The translations under genes were made by a program, and so were the position numbers. The notes under the pieces are model-generated. The model saw only the letters and a list, made by a program, of their open reading frames with translations, made no database searches and was not told the DNA's origin. From positions 1,550,001 through 1,614,000 of the forward strand of contig NZ_CP104166.1 in NCBI RefSeq assembly GCF_029982035.1: 64,000 bases of DNA, written 5' to 3'. Shown here in pieces: positions 36,500-45,912 of this stretch (position 1 is its first letter; every line of letters starts with the position of its first letter). This DNA comes from Megaera polyxenophila. Its GTDB lineage: Bacteria; Pseudomonadota; Alphaproteobacteria; Rickettsiales; Rickettsiaceae.

Positions 36500-37831
36500 T
36501 TAAATTTTGAGCCTTTTAAGTATCTCTTCTCTACTTAAAAGAGGGAGTAAATTTTTTAATTCTGGCCCGTTATTCATACCGGTTAAAGCAAGCCTGAGGG
36601 GCATAAATAAATCCTTGCCTTTTTTTCCAGATTTTTCAGAAATTGATTTAGTCCAATTAGCCCACGTATTTTGATTAATAATTTCTGGTAAAGTTTCCGC
36701 AGCGATAATCAAAATATTGTGATCTGTAACTTCCACTTTTTTAGGATTTGTATAAATTTCCCACCAATCCTTAATATCGGATATTTTTTGTAAATTTGGC
36801 CTCACGGCACACCAGAATTTTTCATCTACCTGATCAAGATCTAGTTGATGAAGTCTTTCTTTAACATCTTGATATTCACAGTGAATAACTAATTTATGAT
36901 TAAGAATTTCTAGCTCTTCAGGTAAATATGTTGTAGGGCTTTTTGAGTAAGTTGAAATATCAAATTTATCTAATAACTGTTGTAGGTTGTAGTTTGGTAC
37001 TACATTGTTTGAAGAGCCAACTAATGCAAAAAAGCTATTTATAGCCATTGCTTCTAACCCTTTATTATCCCGAAGGTTTGCAATATCGAAACCTCCTTCC
37101 CGTTTTGAGATTTTATCATCTTTAGCTTTAACCAGGCTTAAATGCCCGAAATCCGGAGCTTTTGTTCCAAAAGCTTCGAACATTTGAATTTGAATAGCCG
37201 TATTACTGACATGATCTTCACCACGGATAATATGGGATATTTTATAATCAATATCGTCGATAGTAGAACACAACATATAAGTCATAGTACCATCGCCGCG
37301 GATGATAATAGGATCACTTAGGTTACTTCCCTGATAGTTTATGATTCCTTTTACCATATCGTGCCATTTTATCTCAGAATCCTGAACCATAAATCTATAA
37401 TGTGGTTTTCTACCCATTTTTTCATAAGCGGCTATTTGATCCCGAGTCAGCTTTAAAGATGCCCTATCATATATAGGAGGTAACCCGCGAGATAACTGAA
37501 GTTTTCTTTTTATAGCTAATTCTTCGGGAGTTTCATAACATGGGTATAGCCTTCCGCTATGTAAGAGCTTTTCTTTAGCAATTAGATAATTATTTAACCT
37601 GCTATTCTGGTTAAAGCTTTCGTCCCATTCTAGGCCCAGCCATTTTAGGTCTCTAATAATTGCATTTTTATATTCTTCAGTACTTCTTGTAATATCGGTA
37701 TCGTCGATTCGGAGGATAAATTTGCCATTATATTTGCGGGCATATAACCAGTTAATAAGAGCAGTACGTGCATTTCCTATATGTAAAAACCCAGTAGGGG
37801 AAGGGGCAAATCTAGTAATAACTTTTTTCAT
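36500..37831 (-). CDS. gltX: Glutamyl-tRNA synthetase
   Basis: 443 residues, class I synthetase. It has the HIGH-type motif SPTGFLHIGNAR (about residues 11-22), the KMSKS equivalent DKISKREGG (about residue 240) and an all-helical anticodon-binding C-terminus. Rickettsiales often have two GltX copies, one of which may charge tRNA-Gln with Glu for the amidotransferase route; which one this is cannot be told here. It is slightly shorter than the usual 460-500 residues. It is convergent with the IS5-like element, whose right repeat ends only 22 bases from its stop codon. Confidence 0.95.
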   Translation of the reverse strand: MKKVITRFAPSPTGFLHIGNARTALINWLYARKYNGKFILRIDDTDITRSTEEYKNAIIRDLKWLGLEWDESFNQNSRLNNYLIAKEKLLHSGRLYPCYETPEELAIKRKLQLSRGLPPIYDRASLKLTRDQIAAYEKMGRKPHYRFMVQDSEIKWHDMVKGIINYQGSNLSDPIIIRGDGTMTYMLCSTIDDIDYKISHIIRGEDHVSNTAIQIQMFEAFGTKAPDFGHLSLVKAKDDKISKREGGFDIANLRDNKGLEAMAINSFFALVGSSNNVVPNYNLQQLLDKFDISTYSKSPTTYLPEELEILNHKLVIHCEYQDVKERLHQLDLDQVDEKFWCAVRPNLQKISDIKDWWEIYTNPKKVEVTDHNILIIAAETLPEIINQNTWANWTKSISEKSGKKGKDLFMPLRLALTGMNNGPELKNLLPLLSREEILKRLKI

Positions 37832-38017
37832 ATAAAAATGGTTTTTTATTTATCCTTAATAATTTTAGCTGCTCTTAACCAGCGCCTTTTAAGTTGCTAT
37901 ATAGAAAAAGTGATAAAAATCTTAACTGTGCAGGCATCGTAATCTAGTTATATTACAACTGTCAATAAATAAATTTGATGCCTATTTTTATTTATCCTTT
38001 TACTAAAACCTATTACG

Positions 38018-39817
38018 TTATTCCATATTTTCAATTTCTAGCCACTGGCGCATTCTGTTATCAAGGAGCTTCTTGTTTTCTTCGAGTTTTTTAGAATATT
38101 CGTAAAAAATTTCAGGGTTTTTGAGATATAAATCACCGTCCATTAATTTGGTTTCAAAGTCTGCAATATTATTTTCTATTTCTTCGATTTCTTTCGGTAA
38201 AACTTCCAGTAACCTTTGGTACTTGTAACTTAATTTTGTACTTTTTTTTGAACTTTCCAAAGCAGGGATGTCGATTTTCTTTTTTTCTTTATTATCGGTT
38301 TTTAAATTAGGGTTATTAACTTTTTTATAAAATTTTAAATAATCTTCATATCCTCCATAAAGGTCTACAATTGTATCTCCTGTAAAAACTAGACTTCTCG
38401 TAACTAATCTTTCTAGAAAATCCCGATCATGGCTGACAATCATTAAAGTACCGTCATACTCGGCAAGTATTTCAAGTAACATCTCTAGACTATCTGTATC
38501 TAGATCGTTAGTTGGTTCATCTAGAATTAAAAAGTTGCCTGGAGAAATCAATGCTTTGGCAAGGAGTAATCTATTTGATTCTCCTCCGGATAAAGTAGAC
38601 ACTTTGTCATTGATAATTCGTGGATCAAACATGAAATTTTTTAAATAGGCGGCCACGTGCATGGTTTGATTTTTTAAAAATACTTGATCGCCGCCGTTAG
38701 GGCAAAGGGTCAGTTTAATGGAATGTTCTTTATTTAGCTCTGTTCTATATTGATCAAAATAAGTTATTTCGAGATTAGTTCCATGTTTAACTTTTCCTTC
38801 TATGGGAGTCAATTCTTTGGTAAGGATTTTTATTAATGTCGATTTCCCTGAACCGTTTGGCCCAATAACTCCAATTTTTTCTCCTTTCTTTACTTTAAAG
38901 CTAAAATTATGAAAAATGTTTTTCGATTCGTAATTAAAAGAAATATTCTCAGTTTCTATAATAAATTGAGCCTTTTTGGCTTCCTGATTAAGTTCAATCT
39001 GTAATTTTGCCTTAGCATCTCTTAGCTTTACCTGGTGGGTTCTTAAACTGTCTCGTAACCTATGTAAATTTGCTAATCTTTTTTGATTTCTTTTTCTTCT
39101 TGCGGTAACTCCCGTATTGAGCCAGTCTTTTTCCATTTCCAATTTACGGGTCATCTTCCGAAGAGAAGCTTCCTCTTCTGCTATAATTTCCTCTCGCCAC
39201 TGATCATAATGCTTAAATCCCTTGTTTGATTTTCTAAGCTCCGCTCTATCTATCCACCACACTTTATTAGTTGTATTTTTCTGGAAAGCACGGTCATGGC
39301 TGATACAAACAATCGCTCCGGCATATGATTTTACATATTCTTCCAGCCATTCAATTGCAGTAATGTCTAAATGGTTAGTTGGTTCATCTAGCAAAAGAAT
39401 ATCAGGCTGGTCTACAAGAGTTTTTGCTAAAAATGCTCTGCGAATTTGACCGCCAGAACAATTCTTTAATTTTAAATTTCCATTAATTTGTAATTTGTTC
39501 AGAATAATATCTGCAAGATATCTGTTTTCTTCTGGCTTTTTTACTCCCTCTAAAACAAATTCGTATATACTGTAATTAGTTTCAGTAATAACATCTTGTT
39601 TTAAATAACCAATATCAGTTACTGGATTCTTAAATAATTCGCCGCTATCAAGTTCGTATTCTCCTGCAATTACCTTCATTAGGCTGGATTTTCCTGAGCC
39701 ATTTCTTCCCACTAAACAAATTTTATCCCCTGGATATACATATAAGTCTAAGGAAGAAAGGACAGTTTTATCGGCAAAACTTAAATTACCGTCTTTAATA
39801 TAAAAAATAGGTGTCAT
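38018..39817 (-). CDS. uup: ABC-F family ATPase (Uup-like)
   Basis: 599 residues with two ABC domains and no membrane segment. The Walker A motifs are GRNGSGKSS (about residue 40) and GPNGSGKST (about 320). The signature motifs are CSGGQIRRA and LSGGESNRL, and the Walker B regions are ILLLDEPTNHLD and FLILDEPTNDLD. A charged linker between the domains and a C-terminal coiled-coil end (residues about 535-599) fit Uup. ABC-F proteins act on ribosomes or, for Uup, have been linked to tolerance of branched DNA and to ribosome function. It is followed by gltX on the same strand after about 190 bases and is divergent from the FNR gene. Confidence 0.92.
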   Translation of the reverse strand: MTPIFYIKDGNLSFADKTVLSSLDLYVYPGDKICLVGRNGSGKSSLMKVIAGEYELDSGELFKNPVTDIGYLKQDVITETNYSIYEFVLEGVKKPEENRYLADIILNKLQINGNLKLKNCSGGQIRRAFLAKTLVDQPDILLLDEPTNHLDITAIEWLEEYVKSYAGAIVCISHDRAFQKNTTNKVWWIDRAELRKSNKGFKHYDQWREEIIAEEEASLRKMTRKLEMEKDWLNTGVTARRKRNQKRLANLHRLRDSLRTHQVKLRDAKAKLQIELNQEAKKAQFIIETENISFNYESKNIFHNFSFKVKKGEKIGVIGPNGSGKSTLIKILTKELTPIEGKVKHGTNLEITYFDQYRTELNKEHSIKLTLCPNGGDQVFLKNQTMHVAAYLKNFMFDPRIINDKVSTLSGGESNRLLLAKALISPGNFLILDEPTNDLDTDSLEMLLEILAEYDGTLMIVSHDRDFLERLVTRSLVFTGDTIVDLYGGYEDYLKFYKKVNNPNLKTDNKEKKKIDIPALESSKKSTKLSYKYQRLLEVLPKEIEEIENNIADFETKLMDGDLYLKNPEIFYEYSKKLEENKKLLDNRMRQWLEIENME

Positions 39818-40034
39818 AGTATAAACATTTGGTATAAAATTAGCAGAGCTACTTAGCTATAATAAGGCAAGTTATATCGAAAACTACTTTTTATAATAAT
39901 GAATAAATAGACTCAAAAATTTTTGCACAAAGGATTTAAAATATTTTTTTGTTAATAGCTGCTGCGCTATCTACTTGCATTCTTATTTTAATTTTATATT
40001 TTGTAAAAATAAATAAAAAATTTATCTGTAATAA

Positions 40035-41036
40035 ATGACTATGCAGTTTGATGTTGTAATAATAGGGGCAGGACCTTCCGGTTTATTTAGTGCTTTTCAA
40101 GCTGGTATGCTTGGAATGAAATCAGCAATAATTGACTCCTTAGAAGCTGTTGGTGGGCAATGTTCTGCTCTTTATCCGGAAAAACCAATTTATGATATTC
40201 CGGCCTATCCGGAAATTATTTCACAAAATCTTGTAGATAAATTGTATCAGCAAGCAGCACCTTTTTCACCACAATATTTCCTATCACAACAGGTAGTTGA
40301 ATTAGAAAGTTGCAGTGATTTTTTTAAACTTAAGACTTCCGCCCAAAACGAAATACAAGCAAAAGTTGTAGTCATTGCTGCTGGAGCAGGATCTTTTGGT
40401 CCAAACAGGCCACCGTTAGAAAATATAGAAACATATGAAGGAAAATCAGTTTTTTATTTAGTAACAAATAGGGAAAATTTTGCCGGTAAAAATATAGTTA
40501 TTGCGGGAGGAGGCGATTCAGCTCTTGATTGGGCAATATCGCTATCGGAAATAGCTGATGTTTCGATTGTCCATAGAAGAAACAAGTTTAGAGCTGCCCC
40601 TGCAACTGTACAAAAAATTTATGAGCTTGAGGCTCTGGGTAAAATTAGAATGGTTACTAATTATCAACTTGATGGGTTAATAGGAAAAGATGGCATCCTA
40701 GAAGAGGTAATTGTTGCTGACTTAGACGGTAATAAAAAACCATTAAAGGCAGATATCTTATTACCGTTTTTTGGCCTAGCTCAGAATTTAGGGCCAATTT
40801 TAGATTTTGGCCTCAATATAAATAACCATCATATTAAAGTAAATTATCCTTATTTTGAAACCAATATAAAAGGTATATATGCGGTCGGTGATGTAGCTAC
40901 GTACGAAGGTAAACTAAAACTAATACTAACTAGTTTTGCAGAAAGTGCTTCTGCTTTGCACCATGCTTATTCTAGAGTTTTTGACGGTAAGGCTTTACAT
41001 TTTGAATATTCAACTACTAAAGGAATAAAAAGGTAA
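40035..41036 (+). CDS. Ferredoxin/flavodoxin--NADP+ reductase, thioredoxin-reductase type
   Basis: 333 residues. It has the FAD-binding GAGPSGLFSAFQAGMLG (about residues 10-26), the segment GGQCSALYPEKPIYDIPAYP typical of this FNR group, an NADPH-binding GGGDSALDWA and the C-terminal GDVATYEGKLKLI. The CxxC of true thioredoxin reductases is absent, which separates the two groups. It moves electrons between NADPH and ferredoxin. The ATG at 40041 is a close alternative start. folD begins immediately after its stop (TAAATG), so the two are co-translated. Confidence 0.9.
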   Translation: MTMQFDVVIIGAGPSGLFSAFQAGMLGMKSAIIDSLEAVGGQCSALYPEKPIYDIPAYPEIISQNLVDKLYQQAAPFSPQYFLSQQVVELESCSDFFKLKTSAQNEIQAKVVVIAAGAGSFGPNRPPLENIETYEGKSVFYLVTNRENFAGKNIVIAGGGDSALDWAISLSEIADVSIVHRRNKFRAAPATVQKIYELEALGKIRMVTNYQLDGLIGKDGILEEVIVADLDGNKKPLKADILLPFFGLAQNLGPILDFGLNINNHHIKVNYPYFETNIKGIYAVGDVATYEGKLKLILTSFAESASALHHAYSRVFDGKALHFEYSTTKGIKR

Positions 41037-41921
41037 ATGATAAAAGAGGCTATCTTAATAGATGGAAAATACCATGCCGATCTAATATTAGAGAAGCTAA
41101 AAAAAAATATTGAATATCAAAAAAAGGAAAATAATCTGGTAGCAAAACTGGCTATCATTCTAGTCGGCTCAGAGCCTGCGAGTGCTATTTACGTTAGAAA
41201 TAAGATTAGTGCTGCAAGAAAAATAGGTATAGATACTGAATTGAAGAACTTTGAAGAGAATATTAGCGAAAAAACTTTACTCGCTGAAATTTTGCGGATG
41301 AATTTGGATAATTCAATTTCAGGTATAATAGTCCAGCTGCCTTTGCCTAAGCAGATTTCCAAGGAAAAAGTAATAAATGCTATTGATCCTGCTAAGGATG
41401 TAGATGGGTTTCACCCTTTTAATGTGGGTGTTTTAAATAGCGGTTATAGCGGTGGGTTTATACCATGTACGGCAAGAGGCTGTCTTGAGCTTATTAAACT
41501 TACCCAGATTAACCTAGAGGGTAAGAATGTAGCGATTGTTGGTCGTTCAAATATCGTTGGTAGGCCGTTAGCGGCATTATTAAACAGAGAAGATGCTACT
41601 GTTACTTTATGCCATTCCAAAACAACAAATCTAGCTAGCATTACTTCTAATGCTGATATAGTTGTTACTGCAATTGGTAAGCCGCAGTTTTTTTCCTCGG
41701 AATATTTTTCAGAGAAAGCTATAGTAATTGATGTCGGGATAAATAGAATTAGATTGGAACCTAATTATAAATTAGTGGGTGATGTTGCGTTTGAATCAGT
41801 AAAAAATAAAGTAAGCTATATCACACCTGTTCCCGGAGGAGTAGGACCGATGACTATTGCCTATTTACTTACCAACACATTTGAAGCTATGATGAGAAAT
41901 AAGAACAAAAGCATTAAGTAA
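41037..41921 (+). CDS. folD: Methylenetetrahydrofolate dehydrogenase/cyclohydrolase
   Basis: 294 residues, the standard bifunctional FolD. It interconverts 5,10-methylene-THF and 10-formyl-THF for purine and formyl-Met-tRNA synthesis. Diagnostic segments are GSEPASAIYVRNKISAARKIG with the catalytic Lys, GIIVQLPLP, DVDGFHPFNVG, the nucleotide-binding VGRSNIVGRPLAALL and TPVPGGVGPMTIAYLL. It abuts the FNR gene with no gap, and cysQ follows after 7 bases. Confidence 0.97.
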   Translation: MIKEAILIDGKYHADLILEKLKKNIEYQKKENNLVAKLAIILVGSEPASAIYVRNKISAARKIGIDTELKNFEENISEKTLLAEILRMNLDNSISGIIVQLPLPKQISKEKVINAIDPAKDVDGFHPFNVGVLNSGYSGGFIPCTARGCLELIKLTQINLEGKNVAIVGRSNIVGRPLAALLNREDATVTLCHSKTTNLASITSNADIVVTAIGKPQFFSSEYFSEKAIVIDVGINRIRLEPNYKLVGDVAFESVKNKVSYITPVPGGVGPMTIAYLLTNTFEAMMRNKNKSIK

Positions 41922-41928
41922 AGCAATA

Positions 41929-42696
41929 ATGGATGAAAGATTTATCTCAAACCTCAAGGATATAATTATTGAAGCTGGTAAAATATCTATAAGTTTAAGA
42001 GACGAAGGGCTAATAGTTAAACGTAAAAAAGACAGTTCTCCTGTTACTAATGCTGATATAGAAATTAGTAATTTCATTTATTCAGAATTAACAAAATTAG
42101 ATCAAGCAATACCTATCATATGTGAAGAACAACCATTGAAAGACGTATTAGGTGAAGAAATGATTTGGCTTGTAGATCCAATTGACGGAACTAGAAGTTA
42201 TATAAAAGGTATGGATAGTTTTACAGTTAATATTGCTCTGATTATTCATCAAATTCCTATAATTGGCCTAATTTATCAACCAACTTCTAGAAAGCTATAT
42301 TTTACAAATCATAAGGAAGAGTTTTGTTTGGAGAAAAATGGAAATATTGTGGAAATATTAAGAAGAGAAGATAAAAACTTTATTGCCGTAGTTAGTTCTA
42401 GAAATTTTAACTATAAAACTGAAAAATATATTCAGGATAACGGTTTTTCTGAAGTAATTAGTATACCAAGTTCTATAAAACTTTGTATGATTGCTGAGGG
42501 TTCTGCGGATGTGTACCCTAAATTTGGTACAACAATGGAATGGGATACTGCAGCAGGTCATGCTCTTATAAGGGCGGCGGGAGGTACAGTAATAGATAAT
42601 AATACCGGTAAAACTTTATTATATAACACAAAAAATCACTTTAAAAATCCCGACTTTATAGCATTCAATCAGAAATATAGATATCTTGATAACTAG
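41929..42696 (+). CDS. cysQ: 3'(2'),5'-bisphosphate nucleotidase CysQ-like
   Basis: 255 residues of the inositol-monophosphatase superfamily. The metal-binding motif WLVDPIDGTRSYIKG (about residues 82-96) and the C-terminal WDTAAGHALIRAAGG are intact, as is the Glu in ICEEQP. CysQ removes the 3' phosphate of PAP, a by-product of phosphopantetheinyl transfer and sulfation; a broader inositol phosphatase activity is possible. It is the third gene of the FNR-folD-cysQ run. Confidence 0.9.
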   Translation: MDERFISNLKDIIIEAGKISISLRDEGLIVKRKKDSSPVTNADIEISNFIYSELTKLDQAIPIICEEQPLKDVLGEEMIWLVDPIDGTRSYIKGMDSFTVNIALIIHQIPIIGLIYQPTSRKLYFTNHKEEFCLEKNGNIVEILRREDKNFIAVVSSRNFNYKTEKYIQDNGFSEVISIPSSIKLCMIAEGSADVYPKFGTTMEWDTAAGHALIRAAGGTVIDNNTGKTLLYNTKNHFKNPDFIAFNQKYRYLDN

Positions 42697-42710
42697 AAAG
42701 ATTTAAGTTT

Positions 42711-42744
42711 AGTCCTTATCCTGTGCTAGGCATAAATAAGGACT
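42711..42744. terminator. Hairpin between convergent cysQ and outer-membrane gene
   Basis: The perfect 9-bp stem agtccttat/ataaggact has a 16-base loop. It lies between two convergent genes and is the best terminator candidate for both, but no T-run follows on either strand. Confidence 0.45.
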
Positions 42745-42808
42745 ACTATTAGATATTAAAATCAGGTATACTGTACCAACTATCTTAGGGAATGTTTAAC
42801 GTGCTAAT

Positions 42809-43498
42809 TTAAAAATTATATTTAAAACCAATAGAAATTACTGGGAAGAATTTTAGATATTTTTTAACGCGTTTAAGAGCGGCATTAGCATCACGATTCA
42901 AGTCATCAATTGTGCTTTGCTGCTGAGCTGCATAACCAGTGGCAGAAACTTTTATTTTTTCTTTGCCTTGGTACATTATTCCCGCTTCTGCGTTAAAACT
43001 CCAAGATTTATTGTTAATAAAAGAGCTATCATATCCAATAGCAAATATAGGAGCAATTTTATTGGTCATAGTTAATTTTGCTTTAACCGTACCTAGGCTA
43101 GCTGGTTGATAGGTGGTATTATATATTGTTACTGGCTTATTAGGTGTTGCGGTAGCAGTAACTTTGTTATCATTATAAGCAATACCTGCAGAAATACGGA
43201 AACCAGATTCTGGAAATGGATGATAATCAAGCAGTAATGGAACTGTTAATAGATTCAACTTTCCTTTATAGTCTAGCGAACCTTTTTTCATTGAGTGTTT
43301 GTAATAGAAGTAATTAGTTGCTATGCGCCCATATAGATTCTCAGTAAATGGTGTTCTTCCTTCAAGACTGAATCCAGTTGTGCCAACATTAGCACCAATA
43401 GCCAGTTTGCTTTTTGTCATATTATCAGCATAGCTAGTAGTACTAATGAAAGTAGAAATTGCCAGTATACTAAAGGTGTTCAATAATTTTTTTTCCAT
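42809..43498 (-). CDS. Outer-membrane beta-barrel protein
   Basis: 229 residues with a signal peptide (MEKKLLNTFSILAISTFISTTSYA, cleavage after Ala25). The mature part has alternating hydrophobic/polar strands and ends in an aromatic terminal residue (ISIGFKYNF), the signal read by the BAM machinery. The length and strand spacing suggest an 8-stranded barrel of the OmpW/OmpA-like porin size. A polar insert (QQQSTIDDLNRDANAALKR, about residues 190-208) may be a surface loop or periplasmic turn. The exact family is uncertain. It is monocistronic, convergent with cysQ and divergent from cca. Confidence 0.75.
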   Translation of the reverse strand: MEKKLLNTFSILAISTFISTTSYADNMTKSKLAIGANVGTTGFSLEGRTPFTENLYGRIATNYFYYKHSMKKGSLDYKGKLNLLTVPLLLDYHPFPESGFRISAGIAYNDNKVTATATPNKPVTIYNTTYQPASLGTVKAKLTMTNKIAPIFAIGYDSSFINNKSWSFNAEAGIMYQGKEKIKVSATGYAAQQQSTIDDLNRDANAALKRVKKYLKFFPVISIGFKYNF

Positions 43499-43804
43499 AA
43501 TTTTTACTTTTTCTATATAATTTTGTTATCAATCAAATAGCGTTTGAGTTGAAAGATTGTTGAAGGTTAGCAATATAAAAAATAAGCTAAAAATAATCAA
43601 CAATTTTACTACTTGCTCCTCAAACTTCTTATCTCTATTGTGATAATTTTGCTTCAAATTGTTTAAAAAAATTAATTATTTACAATCAAGGTGATTAAAT
43701 TATACCAATAGTTTAATCGATGAATTAGGAGGACATAAGAATAGAATGGCTAAATACTATTATTTAACCTAAAATATAAACTAATTTTAAATAGATATTT
43801 CTAG
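43499..43804. other. Divergent intergenic region (OMP / cca)
   Basis: 306 AT-rich bases between divergent genes, with no long frame on either strand. A perfect Shine-Dalgarno AGGAGG at 43727-43732 does not serve cca, which is 70 bases away. The nearest downstream ATG opens only an 8-codon frame (MAKYYYLT, from 43746) at a poor spacing of 13 bases. I see no RNA gene here. Confidence 0.5.
43679..43706 (+). promoter_or_regulatory. Candidate promoter for cca
   Basis: TTTACA (43679-43684) and TATACC (43701-43706) are 16 bases apart. Transcription would start near 43713, giving a leader of about 90 bases that contains the orphan AGGAGG. Confidence 0.4.
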
Positions 43805-45010
43805 ATGGTAGAGCTAAAAAGGCAGCTAAGTATAAACTCAAATAACTATTTATCTGTTTTAGAAATTATAAATTCTAAAAACCATAAAGCTAGGTTAGTT
43901 GGTGGTGTAGTCCGAGATGCTATTCTAGGCATAGAATCCCAGGATGTTGATATTATAACTACAATGTTGCCAGAAGAGCTAATAAAAGTTTTTAGAGCGT
44001 TAGGGCATAAGGCAATTCCAACAGGTATTAAATTTGGTACTGTTTCTATATTATATGATGGAGAGCTATTTGAAGTAACGACTTTAAGAAAAGATATAAG
44101 CTCGGATGGTAGACATGCTAAAGTTGAATATGCTAAAGATTTCTACATTGATGCGCTTCGCAGGGATTTTACAATTAATGCGTTAAGTTATTGTCCGTTT
44201 GAAGAGAAGGTATATGATTATTTCAATGGTATTGAACACTTAACATTAGGGTGTGTAAAGTTTATAGGTGACCCAGAGTTACGCATTCAAGAAGATTATT
44301 TGAGAATATTACGCTTTTTTAGGTTTTTTGGCAAATTTGGCAAAAAGATGGATCAAAATAGCCTAGAGGCTTGTATAAAATATAGGTCTTTTATAAAAAA
44401 ATTATCTAGAGAAAGAATAAAATCAGAACTTAATTTGATTCTCAGCTTGCCGAATTACTGTGATATAATTGGTTTAATGAATGATTGCTCTATTTTACAG
44501 GAAGTTCTTCCAATATCTCATATTTCAGGCCTTGAAAAATTTGCGCTTGGCAAAGAGATAGCAAAAAGATTAGATGTATTATTGAGTAATGAAACTAAAT
44601 ATGCTTTATTGTTTGCTCTAGGTAATAATGGTATTAGTTATACCCAATTAATTAACTTAAAATTTTCTAGAGCTGAAGCTCGCCATATTGATAAATTACT
44701 AGCTATAAAGGATGACAATATAGAGGAAAGTTTTTTAAGAAAAATCTGGATCGAGAATGATAATTTTGCGCAGTTTTTTATTTTTTTAGCGGCGTTATGT
44801 GAAGAAAAAGAAAAAATTGAAAATGTTTTTTTACAGTTGCAAAACCAGCCAAAACAGCTTTTTCCACTTAATGGAGGGGATATTGCAGCTCTTGGAATTA
44901 GCCCTACCGAAAGAGGGAGAGAGCTTAGATATTTAAAAGAAAAATGGATTAAAAGTAATTTCGAGTTAACAAAGCACAATTTAATTAAAATGTTGAAGCA
45001 AAAAAGATGA
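43805..45010 (+). CDS. cca: CCA tRNA nucleotidyltransferase / poly(A) polymerase family
   Basis: 401 residues, class II nucleotidyltransferase. It has the catalytic motif LVGGVVRDAILGIESQDVDI, the template-like region RDFTINALSY (about residues 119-128) and the ERIKSELNLIL helix of the neck. It adds or repairs the CCA end of tRNAs; the family also contains poly(A) polymerases, and alphaproteobacterial members of this size are usually CCA-adding. Its last 4 bases overlap the znuA-like gene (ATGA), which implies coupled translation. Confidence 0.9.
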   Translation: MVELKRQLSINSNNYLSVLEIINSKNHKARLVGGVVRDAILGIESQDVDIITTMLPEELIKVFRALGHKAIPTGIKFGTVSILYDGELFEVTTLRKDISSDGRHAKVEYAKDFYIDALRRDFTINALSYCPFEEKVYDYFNGIEHLTLGCVKFIGDPELRIQEDYLRILRFFRFFGKFGKKMDQNSLEACIKYRSFIKKLSRERIKSELNLILSLPNYCDIIGLMNDCSILQEVLPISHISGLEKFALGKEIAKRLDVLLSNETKYALLFALGNNGISYTQLINLKFSRAEARHIDKLLAIKDDNIEESFLRKIWIENDNFAQFFIFLAALCEEKEKIENVFLQLQNQPKQLFPLNGGDIAALGISPTERGRELRYLKEKWIKSNFELTKHNLIKMLKQKR

Positions 45011-45846
45011 AAAATAAAATACAATTGGTAATAGCTCTAATAATAATTTTTTCTGGTAGGACTTTTGTATATGCTAACCCAAATATTGTAGTGACTATAA
45101 CTCCGATAGCAAGTCTTGTTTCCATGTTGACAAAAGATAAAGCTGATATTGTAGTGTTGGATAAAGCAGGGGGCTGCCCACATCATCATCATGCTAAACC
45201 AAGTGATAAATTAGCAATAGATAATTCTGACATGATTATTTACATTGATGAGGATTTTGATAGCTTAATCTCTCCGTTACTTTCTAATTACCGTGGCAAA
45301 AAAGTGAGGATTAGTGAGTTTGATTCTATTGATTTTAAGAGTATCGAAGGGGGAGTTAATTGGCATTTTTGGCTCGATTTAAAAAATGCTAAAGAGCTTC
45401 AAAAACAACTCGCAGCAATTATTATCCAGGCTTTTCCTGAAATAAAACCCAACGTTCAGGAAAATTTAAAAGAAGCATTAATTAAAATTGATGAACTTGA
45501 TAAATTAAAAAAGTATAAACTAGCAAACCTTGCCTCTGTAGCGTTACTAAGTGATAGTTTGGAACATTTTTTTAAATCCATAAAAAATTCGCAATTGCAT
45601 ATTTTTCAAACGTCCAACACTAGCTTAAAAAATATGAAAAAATTGGATGATGCGCTAAGCTCTGATAATATAAAATGTATAATATTAGAAATTGATCAGA
45701 ATGCTGAATTATATAAAAAATATAACAAAATAGTTGTTCAATTTGATAGTGAAAACTGGACTTTAAACGAAAATTTGGGGGGTGTTGACGGAATATTTAT
45801 TGATAAATATTCTAAAATGATTAATCAATTAAATGTATGTAAATAG
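45007..45846 (+). CDS. znuA: ZnuA-like zinc ABC transporter substrate-binding protein
   Basis: 279 residues with a signal peptide (to about residue 24, FVYA). It is a cluster A-I (TroA/ZnuA) periplasmic binding protein. The region ITPIASLVSML is followed by a histidine cluster CPHHHHAKPSD (first ligand region), a WHFWLDLKNA segment with the second His and a C-terminal GGVDG. It would capture Zn2+ (less likely Mn2+) for import. The usual long His-rich loop is reduced to HHHH. No permease or ATPase gene is adjacent in this window. Confidence 0.88.
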   Translation: MKNKIQLVIALIIIFSGRTFVYANPNIVVTITPIASLVSMLTKDKADIVVLDKAGGCPHHHHAKPSDKLAIDNSDMIIYIDEDFDSLISPLLSNYRGKKVRISEFDSIDFKSIEGGVNWHFWLDLKNAKELQKQLAAIIIQAFPEIKPNVQENLKEALIKIDELDKLKKYKLANLASVALLSDSLEHFFKSIKNSQLHIFQTSNTSLKNMKKLDDALSSDNIKCIILEIDQNAELYKKYNKIVVQFDSENWTLNENLGGVDGIFIDKYSKMINQLNVCK

Positions 45847-45912
45847 ATTATTATTACTAGGTAGGAATAAAGTTATTAATGATGATCAGGGAAATTTTAA
45901 TTATTGTGGTGT

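Noticed and set aside
42809..43498. Assignment of the outer-membrane protein to OmpW
   Set aside because: Barrel features and size are clear, but no OmpW-specific motif was seen, so only a general barrel call is given.
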